Below are positions 16,309 to 24,714 of a stretch of DNA of 64,000 bases, piece after piece (the stretch's first letter is position 1; each line of letters begins with the position of its first letter). Under the pieces are notes generated by a model that was not told the DNA's origin, searched no databases, and saw only the letters and a list, made by a program, of their open reading frames with translations. Source of the stretch: Desulfobacteraceae bacterium (GTDB lineage: Bacteria > Desulfobacterota > Desulfobacteria > Desulfobacterales > Desulfosarcinaceae); the NCBI GenBank assembly GCA_027068085.1, contig JAMOUQ010000051.1:21625-85624 (forward strand), written 5' to 3'. The position numbers and the translations under genes were made by a program.

Positions 16309-18018
16309 TCAGACCATTACTGCGGAGGCGGCCTCGTCCAGGGTCGTGATCCCCTGGGCGACTTTCAGGGCCGCATCCTCCTTGAGGGTTTTGAGCCTGC
16401 CGGTCCGGTGAGCCTCGCGCATGATTTCCTGGGCCGAACATCTGCGCAGGATCATGTCCTGCACCATGTCATCTATTATCAACACCTCGAATATTCCCGT
16501 CCTGCCCTTGTATCCTTTGTCCATGCAGTTGAAACATCCCGTGCCCTTCATGAAACGCGGGTTTTCGTATTTGTCCAGACCCCAGAACTTGAGCACCTGT
16601 TCGGGCGGATCGTAAGGCTTGCTGCAATATTGGCAGACTTTGCGTACCAGACGCTGGGCAATGGAGACCAGCATCACCGAAGATACCAGGAAGGGCTCGA
16701 TGCCCATATCGATCAGGCGGGTGATTGCTCCGGCGGCATCGTTGGTGTGGACGGTGCTAAGAACCCGGTGGCCGGTAAGGGCCGCCTGGACAGAGATGCT
16801 GGCAGTCTCGCTGTCACGGGTTTCGCCCACCATGATCACGTCCGGGTCCTGGCGCATTATGGCCCTCAGGCCGCTTGCGAACGTCATTCCCGCCTTGCGG
16901 TTGAGCTGAATCTGGCGGATCTTGCTGACCCTGTATTCAACCGGATCTTCCAGGGTTATGATGTTGATGTCCGGCTGGTTGATCCTTTTGAGGATGGAAT
17001 ACAAGGTGGTGGTCTTACCGCTGCCGGTCGGCCCCGTGCTGAGGATCATTCCATAGGGCTTGGCTATCATCGTTTCCAGTTTCTCTATGTCGTCCGGAGC
17101 CATGCCGAGATCTTCCAGGGAATAGACTCCGCTGCTGGTATCCAGAAGCCTCAGGACCATGTTTTCACCGTAAATGGTGGGAATGGTCGAAGCCCGGATG
17201 TTGATCTCCTTGTTGTCCATGCGGATGGTAAAGCGGCCGTCCTGGGGTATCCGTGAAAGCGAGATGTCCATGTTGGCCAGAATTTTCAGCCGGGAGATGA
17301 TGAGCATGAGCATGGACTTGGGGGGGGCCGGCACGTCGTGCAGTTTGCCGTCGACCCTGAAACGGACCTGAACGTAGTCCTTTTCGGGGCTTATGTGGAT
17401 GTCTGAGGCGCCCTCACGCACCGCCTGGGACAGAATAGAGTTGACCAGGCGGATTACGGGAGCCTCCTCGGCCATGTCATGGAGCGACTTGACCTCGATA
17501 TCGTCGGCATCGAGCTCGGATTCGTACTGCTCGCCGCGTTCGATCTCCATGTCGTCCATTCCGTCCAGGACTCCCCCCACAGAAGAGTAAGTTCCGTAGA
17601 GGCTGCCCAGCAGGTGGTTGAACTCCTGGTAAGTGCAGATTACCGCTTCCACCTCCATGTTGGTATACACCTCAATGGCATCCAGGGCGTTGATATCCAT
17701 GGGGTCTGTCATTCCCACGGTCAGCAGGTAATTGCTGCGGGCAAGGGGCACGGCCTGATATTGCTGGGCGATCTCGAAGGGTATGACCTCGGCAAGGCCC
17801 ATGTCGATGGGATACTTTTCGGGGTTGTACTTTTCTATCTTCAGCTGCTTGCTGATGAGATCGGCTATCTGGGCGCTGCTGACGATACCTTCCCGGACCA
17901 GGTATTGTCCCAGTTTTATGTTGTTTCGTTTGTGGCCGATCACCGCCTGCCTGAGCTGGGCCTCGGTAAGCAGTCCGGCCTCCAGTAGCATTTCACCCAG
18001 TTTTTTCTTGTTTCTCAC
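16309..18018 (-). CDS. mshE: Type IV pilus assembly ATPase (PilB/GspE/MshE)
   Basis: This hexameric cytoplasmic ATPase powers pilus extension. The N-terminal MshEN/GspE_N-like domain (about 1-150) is of the type that binds c-di-GMP in MshE of Vibrio and related ATPases (AGLLTEAQLRQAVIGHKRNN, LGQYLVREGIV). The catalytic domain has Walker A GPTGSGKTTTLYSIL, the Asp box, the His box and Walker B. A tetracysteine zinc motif CQYC...CFNC is present near 455-495. The protein has 569 residues. The gap to the previous gene is 6 bp. With two PilZ proteins in the window, c-di-GMP control of this pilus is plausible. No PilT-like retraction ATPase is seen in the locus. Confidence 0.92.
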   Translation of the reverse strand: MRNKKKLGEMLLEAGLLTEAQLRQAVIGHKRNNIKLGQYLVREGIVSSAQIADLISKQLKIEKYNPEKYPIDMGLAEVIPFEIAQQYQAVPLARSNYLLTVGMTDPMDINALDAIEVYTNMEVEAVICTYQEFNHLLGSLYGTYSSVGGVLDGMDDMEIERGEQYESELDADDIEVKSLHDMAEEAPVIRLVNSILSQAVREGASDIHISPEKDYVQVRFRVDGKLHDVPAPPKSMLMLIISRLKILANMDISLSRIPQDGRFTIRMDNKEINIRASTIPTIYGENMVLRLLDTSSGVYSLEDLGMAPDDIEKLETMIAKPYGMILSTGPTGSGKTTTLYSILKRINQPDINIITLEDPVEYRVSKIRQIQLNRKAGMTFASGLRAIMRQDPDVIMVGETRDSETASISVQAALTGHRVLSTVHTNDAAGAITRLIDMGIEPFLVSSVMLVSIAQRLVRKVCQYCSKPYDPPEQVLKFWGLDKYENPRFMKGTGCFNCMDKGYKGRTGIFEVLIIDDMVQDMILRRCSAQEIMREAHRTGRLKTLKEDAALKVAQGITTLDEAASAVMV

Positions 18019-18024
18019 GGTATT

Positions 18025-19683
18025 TCATCCTGACTGTGGCTGGTAACTTGCCGTAAAACGAAAAGGGGACTCGTACGGATTGCTGAAAAACACCGTTTCC
18101 CGGGGCCAGCCGGTGATGCATTCAGGCTCCTGGCCGGGAAAGGTTACCAGTTGGTCGATTGTCGAATCGCTGGCCCCGGTTGATTCAAAATATCCCCGGA
18201 CCAGGATTTCGTAGGCCAATCCCCGTTGCTGGTTCCAGCTTACAAGCAGCTGCAAGGGTACCGGATTGAGCCGCGCAAGCCGCTCAAGCATCTCGACCGC
18301 GGTCGACAGCGTGGGCGCGTTGGCTATCTTTATCCAGCACGCTTCAAGCGCCGGCGGATCGCAGGCAACGGAAACCGCCGGAAAGGATACCTGTTGCCCG
18401 ACGCGTATGGTATCGGGGTTCCTGATGTCCGGATTGAAATCCAGGACGCGTTTCAGCAGACCGGGATTGAAGGTTCCGTAAACGGTCCCGATCAGGTCTG
18501 CCAGGGTGTCGTTGCGGCGGACCCTGATCTTGCCGATGCTGGCAGGAAGGTCTCCGGCATGGCTTTCGGCCTCGGCAACGGTCTGCCCGGTGGGCTCGGG
18601 CCGGGAAAGGCTTTCATTCACAGACGGAGGGTCAGGCGGCAGTTTGACCGCATCGGAACCGATGGCCGCTTCGGGCTCCGCTTCGGGCAAAGGGTCCCGG
18701 GTTGCCGGCCGGCTTACTGCGGAAGTCGGAATCATTTTGGCGATCCGGCGGCCCTCGAGCCGGAAGGCCCCGGGCACAACCACCAGGAAGACCGCCAGGG
18801 CGGCAGCCAGGACGGCCCCTGTTGCAAGCCAGGGCGCCGCTTTCAGCACCGGAGAAATGGGCATCAGGTTGCGCCTTGCCGTGGCAAGCACCAGGGAGCG
18901 GTCGACTCGTTTGGCGTCCTTGACGATCAGCCCCAGAATACAATGGTGACACAGGTTGATGATTTTGCGGGGATACCCCCCGGTAATGCGGTAGATGGCT
19001 CTGATGGCCGGCAGGGTGAAAAGGCTCCGCCAGCCGCCGGCGCAGCCGGCGCGCTTGAGGCGATAGTCGATCATCTGTTTGGTATTTTTGAAATCCAGCG
19101 GTCCGAGAAGGTAAAGCAGGTTGATTCGGTCCGTAAAATTGGGGTGCCTGGCCATGGCCTGCTCGAATTCCGGCTGGGCGAAGATAACGATCTGAAGCAG
19201 CTTGAAATTGTTGGTTTCGTAATTGAGCAGTTCGCGGAGTTGCTCAAGACACGGTCCGGGCAGCTTCTGGCCTTCGTCTATTACCAGGACAATGGTTTTG
19301 TTTTCCTCGACCCCCATGGAGAAAAGGTAATCCTTGATGATCTCTTTCAGCTCGGTATCGCCGGTATTTTCCCCGGGCCGGCGGCCGGTCATGGTTTTGA
19401 CAAGGGTGCGCAGCAGGTCGGATGCCGAAGCGAAAGCCGGGTCCAGGATGAGGTGGGGCACGAAGTCTTCGCTGTCGGGCAGCCGGCGCAGAAGCTGGCG
19501 GCAAAGAGTGGTTTTGCCAGTTCCGATCTGGCCGATCACCACGTTGAGGCCCCGCCTGAGGCGCAGGGCGAGCTCCAGCTTCTGCAGGCAGGCCCGATGC
19601 TGGTCGGATTGGAAGAAAAAATCCGGATCAGGCGAGTTTGAAAATGGCTCGCTTGTAAGGTTTAGTAAACGGAAATAATCCAT
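18025..19683 (-). CDS. mshM: ExeA/MshM-like AAA ATPase with transmembrane helix and LysM domain
   Basis: Residues 1-265 form an ExeA/GspA-type AAA module (DYFRLLNLTSEPFSNSPDP; Walker A GQIGTGKTTL; Walker B IVLVIDEGQ). A membrane helix lies at about 280-300. After a Pro/Glu-rich linker comes a LysM-like domain at about 375-430 (RVRRNDTLADLIGTVYG...NPDTIRVGQQVSFPAV), which would bind peptidoglycan in the periplasm. A C-terminal domain of about 110 residues, unknown to me, ends the protein (552 residues). ExeA-type proteins help secretin insertion by remodelling peptidoglycan. It lies between the secretin and MshE, like mshM; no mshN is present. Confidence 0.82.
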   Translation of the reverse strand: MDYFRLLNLTSEPFSNSPDPDFFFQSDQHRACLQKLELALRLRRGLNVVIGQIGTGKTTLCRQLLRRLPDSEDFVPHLILDPAFASASDLLRTLVKTMTGRRPGENTGDTELKEIIKDYLFSMGVEENKTIVLVIDEGQKLPGPCLEQLRELLNYETNNFKLLQIVIFAQPEFEQAMARHPNFTDRINLLYLLGPLDFKNTKQMIDYRLKRAGCAGGWRSLFTLPAIRAIYRITGGYPRKIINLCHHCILGLIVKDAKRVDRSLVLATARRNLMPISPVLKAAPWLATGAVLAAALAVFLVVVPGAFRLEGRRIAKMIPTSAVSRPATRDPLPEAEPEAAIGSDAVKLPPDPPSVNESLSRPEPTGQTVAEAESHAGDLPASIGKIRVRRNDTLADLIGTVYGTFNPGLLKRVLDFNPDIRNPDTIRVGQQVSFPAVSVACDPPALEACWIKIANAPTLSTAVEMLERLARLNPVPLQLLVSWNQQRGLAYEILVRGYFESTGASDSTIDQLVTFPGQEPECITGWPRETVFFSNPYESPFRFTASYQPQSG

Positions 19684-19725
19684 TTTTCCCCGGGCCGGCC
19701 CCTGTGGTTCGCGGCTTTGCGGCGG

Positions 19726-21297
19726 CTAGTTAACTGCCTCCCGCTGCTTCAGGATATATGGTGTAATGAAGATCAGGATCTCTTCCATCTGATCCCGGTT
19801 GCTCTCCCCCTTGAACAGATGGCCTATTATAGGGATGTTTTTCAAATACGGCACTCCGGATTTGAACTTGCGGGCGGTAGTCTTGTTGAGGCCGCCTATA
19901 ACCGTTGTCTGCCCGTTGAACAGAATTACATTCGTTTCCGCCTTCTTTGTGAGCAAAGTGGGATTGCCGGCCACCGTCCGCGAGAAATCGAGCTCGTCTT
20001 TTATGGTTTTGATATTCAGTTTGAGGGTGTCGCCGTCGATGACGTGGGGAGTGACCCTGAGGCTCAGAACGGCTTTTTTGTATTCGATCTTGACTTCCTT
20101 GTCTTCCACCGTCTGAAAGGGCACCTCGTCTCCGCTTTCAATAAGGGCCGTCTGATTGTCCAGGGTGGTGATCGACGGGCTTGAAAGGATATTGAGCTTG
20201 CCCTCTTCTTCAAGGGCTGTAAGCTGAATGGCCAGGATGTTTTCTCCGACTTTTTCGGCTATGAATCCGATGGTCATGCCTGCTCCTGCCACTGCCGCAT
20301 TTGTCAGGTCGGCCGGGAAGTTGAAGGCGAAACCGGCATCGGGAGCCGCGGTATCACCTGCGCCGGGGCTTATGCCGACGACACTTTCGGCACCGGGTGC
20401 AAGCCAGAAGTTCTGGCCGGGGCTGTGATACAGCCCTCCCCATTGAACGCCCAGTTCGCGGGCCGTGCGCCTGGTGGTTTCGACTATGTTGGCTTCGATC
20501 AGGATCTGGGCGGTGGGCCTGTCCAGCCTTTCTATCAGCGGTACCATCCGGGCGATGTCTTCGGCCGTTGCCTGGACGATCAGGGCATTGGTGTGTTTGT
20601 CCACCATGATGGAACCCACCGGTTTGCCGTCTTTTCCCAAGGTGAGCAGCTTTTCCATGCATGTTTTCATCTGGCCGGCATCGGCGTAGTCAATGGGAAT
20701 GATCCTTGTGATGAGAGGAGAGTGCATCCGGATCAGGCGTCTTTTTTCCTGAATTTGCTGCTCGGCTTCAAGCCGTTTGAGATTACGGTTTTTGTCCTCT
20801 ATCGATTCGATCCGCAATATATTGCCTTCCCAGGTATAACTGAGCCCCTGAGCGTTGAGAATTCCTTTGAATACCTGGCACCAGGGGGCCTGCCTTACAT
20901 TCAGGCTCATTTTGCCTTTGACGCCGGAATTGATGATGATATCGATTCCGGCGGCCCTGGCCAGGGCTTTGAGCAGAACGGCCACGTCGGCCTGGTGCAT
21001 GTTGAGGGTAACCTTGCGCTTGGGAAGAGGGCGTTTGGGCTTTTGGGCGCCGGACTTTGAACCGGCAGGCGCGGTCCCGGCTGCAGGCAGTTTTATTCTT
21101 TTCGGGCGCGGTGTCGGCGACCAAGCCCGGCTTTCCAATGCCTTGGCGCGCCATTTTTCGAATCTGGGATCGGGTGCCCGTGTATTGGCTGAACTGCATC
21201 CAAGTACAAAAGTTAGTGCCAGGGTCAAGATGACAACGGCGGCAGCCTGCGATTTCAAACGGGTTCTTCTCGTTTTGGAAAACTGTATAATTGCCAT
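19726..21297 (-). CDS. mshL: Outer-membrane secretin (MshL type)
   Basis: This is the outer-membrane channel for pilus exit. The start MAIIQFSKTRRTRL (ATG 21297, preceded by GGAAAAG) gives a lipoprotein signal with FVLGC at about 32-36, typical of MshL. An STN-like domain (about 100-165, LNMHQADVAVLLKALARAAG) is followed by an N1-type ring (about 190-265) and the secretin domain with IQLTALEEEGKLNILSSPSI and VIGGLNKTTARKFKSGVPYL, then PILGHLF-like IIGHLFKG. The protein has 523 residues. An in-frame extension to 21378 lacks a signal-like start and was not used. Confidence 0.9.
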   Translation of the reverse strand: MAIIQFSKTRRTRLKSQAAAVVILTLALTFVLGCSSANTRAPDPRFEKWRAKALESRAWSPTPRPKRIKLPAAGTAPAGSKSGAQKPKRPLPKRKVTLNMHQADVAVLLKALARAAGIDIIINSGVKGKMSLNVRQAPWCQVFKGILNAQGLSYTWEGNILRIESIEDKNRNLKRLEAEQQIQEKRRLIRMHSPLITRIIPIDYADAGQMKTCMEKLLTLGKDGKPVGSIMVDKHTNALIVQATAEDIARMVPLIERLDRPTAQILIEANIVETTRRTARELGVQWGGLYHSPGQNFWLAPGAESVVGISPGAGDTAAPDAGFAFNFPADLTNAAVAGAGMTIGFIAEKVGENILAIQLTALEEEGKLNILSSPSITTLDNQTALIESGDEVPFQTVEDKEVKIEYKKAVLSLRVTPHVIDGDTLKLNIKTIKDELDFSRTVAGNPTLLTKKAETNVILFNGQTTVIGGLNKTTARKFKSGVPYLKNIPIIGHLFKGESNRDQMEEILIFITPYILKQREAVN

Positions 21298-21430
21298 TTT
21301 CTTTTCCGAAAGCTGGTTTGGGTCAATATCATCTGCCCTGGAGGCCGGGGCCGGGAAGCTGATTGAGTACCTGCGCAACGATTTTCAGAACTGAGAACGA
21401 GATATAGGATATATAACCCCGGACCGGCCT

Positions 21431-21937
21431 TCAAGGCTGATTGTCTTTAAAAGGCAAAATCACCACCTTGCCGTCCTTGATGCGGGCGATTTCAATGTGA
21501 TCGGGCTCGATTCTGCGCAAATAATATTCTTTTTCAAGAAGCATTTCCCCCGCTTCATATTCCACGCCATTTATAATGGCCAGTTTTTTCTCACCCAGCG
21601 AAACGTAACCGGAGTATCTCCATTGCGGTTGCCGCCATTGGTCTTGCGGAGTTTCGGCTTGCTTTGCCCCCTTGCCCGAAAGGGCGGACAGGGATGTCAT
21701 GAACGGATTGTTTTTCCACGGCAGGCGGCTGTGGGCAATGACGTATTTTTCCGTTGCCGAAAGAGCTGTCTGCTTGATTTGCCCGGATACCTGCTGAATG
21801 AACTGGGCGAGCTCGGCCGAAGTCTCGCTCTTGGAGGCAGCCGGCCCGTTACCGGGGCCTGCCAGAAACAGTTCGTAAACACCAAAAACCAGGGCCAGGC
21901 AGGCCAGTGAGAGAATTGTCTTTTCCCTTGTAGTCAT
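21431..21937 (-). CDS. PilP/GspC-like inner-membrane lipoprotein or anchor of the pilus alignment complex
   Basis: This 168-residue protein has one N-terminal hydrophobic segment (LSLACLALVFGVYELFLAG) and a C-terminal small beta domain (YSGYVSLGEKKLAIINGVEY, RIEPDHIEIARIKDGKVVIL). That domain looks like the HR domain of PilP/GspC, which docks onto the secretin. The middle part is Pro/Gln-rich. It lies between pilO and the secretin gene, where pilP or mshK is expected. The start MTTREKTIL lies 77 bp after pilO, with a stem-loop between. Assignment rests on position and fold pattern, not a diagnostic motif. Confidence 0.7.
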   Translation of the reverse strand: MTTREKTILSLACLALVFGVYELFLAGPGNGPAASKSETSAELAQFIQQVSGQIKQTALSATEKYVIAHSRLPWKNNPFMTSLSALSGKGAKQAETPQDQWRQPQWRYSGYVSLGEKKLAIINGVEYEAGEMLLEKEYYLRRIEPDHIEIARIKDGKVVILPFKDNQP

Positions 21938-21974
21938 AAGTTCTCTAAACAGCTTTCACCGCTTTGGCGGTTCC

Positions 21975-22007
21975 TGCCGGCCGATCGCCCGAAGGTGCGG
22001 GCCGGCA
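21975..22007. repeat. Intergenic inverted repeat between pilO and pilP-like genes
   Basis: Arms tgccggcc and ggccggca (8 bp, perfect) flank a 17-nt loop in the 77-bp gap between two genes of the pilus operon. No T run follows, so it is not a standard terminator. It could stabilise or process the mRNA and set different levels for the upstream and downstream parts. Confidence 0.5.
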
Positions 22008-22014
22008 GACAAAG

Positions 22015-22545
22015 TCAACGCTGCCTCAGGGCCATGCGCAACCGGACCCTCAGCGACCCGGCCTCGTGGGGGTGCATGGCAATCCTTTCTATCTGTTCCA
22101 GATAAGGCAATCCGCATATCCTGTAAAGCATGAGGCGGATATCCTCGAACCGGCCCGCAAAGACCAGTTCTATCTTCAACAGCCGCGATTCTTCCAGGTA
22201 GGACTGGGTATCGGGTAACACCTCTTGCAGATCTATATTATAACGGTTTGCCAACTGGAAAAACAGGTTTTCCAACTGATTCAGTTCCCGGGGAGCGACC
22301 TGATGGCCGTCCGGGATCGCAAAACCCTCCGGGGTTTTTTCCTGGACTTCCTTGATCAGGCTCATGAAAAGCGGAAAGAGTGCTTCCTGGCGTTCTATTT
22401 CAGCCTGTTTTTCGGCTATGCGGTTCTTGATCGAGGCCAGGGCCCGGTAAGATGGGATTATGCCGGCAACCGTTATGGCCAGGGCAGCCAGGCCGCTGAT
22501 GGCGAGATAGATCAATGTGGTTGATGGCAGAGCCGGCTTTTTCAT
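22015..22545 (-). CDS. pilO: PilO-like pilus alignment protein
   Basis: The product is 176 residues with one N-terminal membrane helix (about 10-32), a coiled coil (about 35-75: SIKNRIAEKQAEIERQEALF) and a ferredoxin-like periplasmic domain (about 90-176: LLKIELVFAGRFEDIRLMLY). This is the PilO/GspM arrangement that pairs with PilN. Its ATG overlaps the PilM-PilN stop (ATGA), so it is translationally coupled. Confidence 0.85.
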   Translation of the reverse strand: MKKPALPSTTLIYLAISGLAALAITVAGIIPSYRALASIKNRIAEKQAEIERQEALFPLFMSLIKEVQEKTPEGFAIPDGHQVAPRELNQLENLFFQLANRYNIDLQEVLPDTQSYLEESRLLKIELVFAGRFEDIRLMLYRICGLPYLEQIERIAMHPHEAGSLRVRLRMALRQR

Positions 22546-24389
22546 TTTTGCACCAATTCGAATCTGACCCTGAAACGTAACACATGTTTGCCGTTCAGGT
22601 CCTGAGTGCTCTTTGACTGAATAACGGGATTGCGTATAAGGGGCGAATCTTTCAGTCTGAGCAGATATCCCGACAGAATCGATTCGTAAGCGCGCCGTCC
22701 GGGCAATATTATTCCTTCCAGAACAAGGGAGCCCGCCACCGGCGCCTTGCCTTTGACCGTGTTTCCCATGACCGCATCCAGGCTGATCAGGCGGATGGTG
22801 CCGGGCGTCAGCCGGGAGATTTCCTCAATCAGCGCCAGTGGATAATAACGGCGGCTGATCTGTTTTATCATCAGGCGCTTGTTTTTACTGCGGGCAAAGA
22901 GGGTCAGGATCAGATTCTTGTCGGCCGGGGGGTTGTAAGTAAGCAGCTTCCGGTTAAGCTGGGCCAGCCGGGCCTGGTAATTGGCCAGAAACAGGTTTTG
23001 AGTCAGGTATACCCCTGTGAGCACGAGGCACAGCAGAATGCCGCCGGCCAGAACCGCGACGTTCAGTTTCCTGGTTTGCTCGATGCGGGCCTTTTCTTCG
23101 TGGGTGAACAGGAAATTGGGGGTCCATCTGTTGTCGGAAAGGGCCATGCCGATGGAAGGGACATAGCTTTCCCGTTCGGCCGTGGTTGGAGGCAGAGGGG
23201 GTTCGACGACGAAGAACCGTGATTTGACAAACGGGTCCAGCACGGTTATCGGGACCTCGAGCTGGTTGCTCAGAAAGCTCGTAACCATGCCGCTGGCGGC
23301 GACAGGACCGGAGATGAAGAGCTTGGAGATCCCGTCTTTGCGGAAATTCAGGGTGTAGTGCTCTATCGTCCTTTCCACCTGGCGGACCAGCCGTTCCAGG
23401 GCCGGTAAAATCATCTGGAAAATATCTTTGCGGCTGGGAAAAGGTTTATCGGTGTTTTGACCCTGATAAACGGCAGCCCCGCTGATCAGGTGCCGGAATA
23501 TTTCGTCGGCCGAGAGCGTATTTTCCGTTGAATCCGGGCCGCCGGCGTCCGCACTGTTTTCACCGCCGCCCCGCGCCTGATCGATGGCTTCGATCATGCT
23601 GCGCATTCCGGCCTTGATTCCCCTGGACAGTAAAAGATTGCCCCTGGAATAAATTGCTATTCTCGACCAGTCCCGGCCTATGAAAAGAGTGCACACATCT
23701 TCGCGGGCGGCATCGATCACCCTGCGGCGGAAAAGGTTCTGGATGGCGAACGGAACGATTGATATGCCGGTCAACGGATAGCCTATGGATTCGAAGGCGT
23801 CCGCCATTTCCCGGACCTGGGCCTTGGGAGCGCTGAAGGCCATTATTTCGTATTTTGTGACGCCGTCTTCGGCGACTTCACCCAGTATCTCGAAATCCAG
23901 AAGGTCCCGGCTGGCGTCGAAATTGATCTTCTTGGTAAATGTCCAGTAAACCGCGTTGGGCACTTGCTTGCGCGGCAGTTTGGGGATTCTGATGCAGCGG
24001 TTTTCGACGCGGGATGACGGAATGGTGGCCCAGAGGCGGGCACCGGAGTCTTTGCCGCAGAAAGATTCCAGGGCGGCCCGAAGCTTTGCCAGGAAAGCTT
24101 TGTCGCGTAAAGATGCCTCTGCCTTCAACTGGACGGTGCGATATTCCGTCAGGCGCCAGGGAGCGTTGTTTCCGGGGATGACCTTGGCCATCCGGACATA
24201 GGTGTGACCGATGTCGATCCCCACCACAGCCTGTTTCCCGGGTTTGAACAGACGGAAGCCGAGTCCGCCGCCATGGCGTGAGGGTTTGGCCGCGGAGCCT
24301 GAAATACCGGAGGCGCCATCCTCGCTGCCGGGACTGCGGATAAGGTCGAGCAACTTCTCAGTGGAGGAGATTTCATCCGGTTTGGTCAA
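22542..24389 (-). CDS. PilM-PilN fusion protein of the pilus alignment complex
   Basis: The first gene of the pilus assembly operon encodes PilM and PilN as one chain (615 residues). The PilM part (about 50-430) is an actin-like fold with AVVGIDIGHTYVRMAKV, ATIPSSRVENRCIRIPKLP and FISGPVAASGMVTSFL. A membrane helix (about 442-462) leads into a PilN-type coiled coil and ferredoxin-like domain ending near 615. In most bacteria PilM binds the short N-terminal tail of a separate PilN; here the contact is built in. The start chosen is TTG 24389 with GGAG seven bases upstream (TKPDEISSTEKLLDL); ATG 24494 is in frame but AGGA sits directly against it. Confidence 0.85.
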   Translation of the reverse strand: MTKPDEISSTEKLLDLIRSPGSEDGASGISGSAAKPSRHGGGLGFRLFKPGKQAVVGIDIGHTYVRMAKVIPGNNAPWRLTEYRTVQLKAEASLRDKAFLAKLRAALESFCGKDSGARLWATIPSSRVENRCIRIPKLPRKQVPNAVYWTFTKKINFDASRDLLDFEILGEVAEDGVTKYEIMAFSAPKAQVREMADAFESIGYPLTGISIVPFAIQNLFRRRVIDAAREDVCTLFIGRDWSRIAIYSRGNLLLSRGIKAGMRSMIEAIDQARGGGENSADAGGPDSTENTLSADEIFRHLISGAAVYQGQNTDKPFPSRKDIFQMILPALERLVRQVERTIEHYTLNFRKDGISKLFISGPVAASGMVTSFLSNQLEVPITVLDPFVKSRFFVVEPPLPPTTAERESYVPSIGMALSDNRWTPNFLFTHEEKARIEQTRKLNVAVLAGGILLCLVLTGVYLTQNLFLANYQARLAQLNRKLLTYNPPADKNLILTLFARSKNKRLMIKQISRRYYPLALIEEISRLTPGTIRLISLDAVMGNTVKGKAPVAGSLVLEGIILPGRRAYESILSGYLLRLKDSPLIRNPVIQSKSTQDLNGKHVLRFRVRFELVQK

Positions 24390-24714
24390 TGCGGCGCTCC
24401 GTATCCGGCTCTCCTTTGCCGTTTGTGTGGGGTGATTCAAAAGCAAGCTGACGTGTACAAATCTTCCATGAACTCGGTCGGTTGTCAAGCACATTCCTCA
24501 ATATTGCCGTGATTTTGGTCTCTTTTTCTTGAAAGGGGCCCGGCTTGGGGTTAATATTGTCTATTCTGCATGGATATATTGCCCGGGCGATACTTATTGT
24601 CACCTGTTTCAGATGGTTGGACGCATTTGACACTTTGACCGGCCGCATTGGGCGGGATGAGAGCGGGCCGCAGCCGGCCGAACCCGGTTGGGGAAAAAGA
24701 GGAGTAAGGAAATA
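24390..24714. other. Divergent intergenic region, pilus operon / adenylate cyclase
   Basis: This 325-bp region separates the minus-strand pilus assembly operon from the plus-strand cyclase gene and must hold both promoters. It is partly AT-rich (24545-24605) and contains the palindrome gcccgggc near 24580. I saw no convincing -24/-12 site and no strong -35/-10 pair, so no promoter is called. No small gene is visible, apart from the possible ATG 24494 extension of the PilM-PilN gene. Confidence 0.5.
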
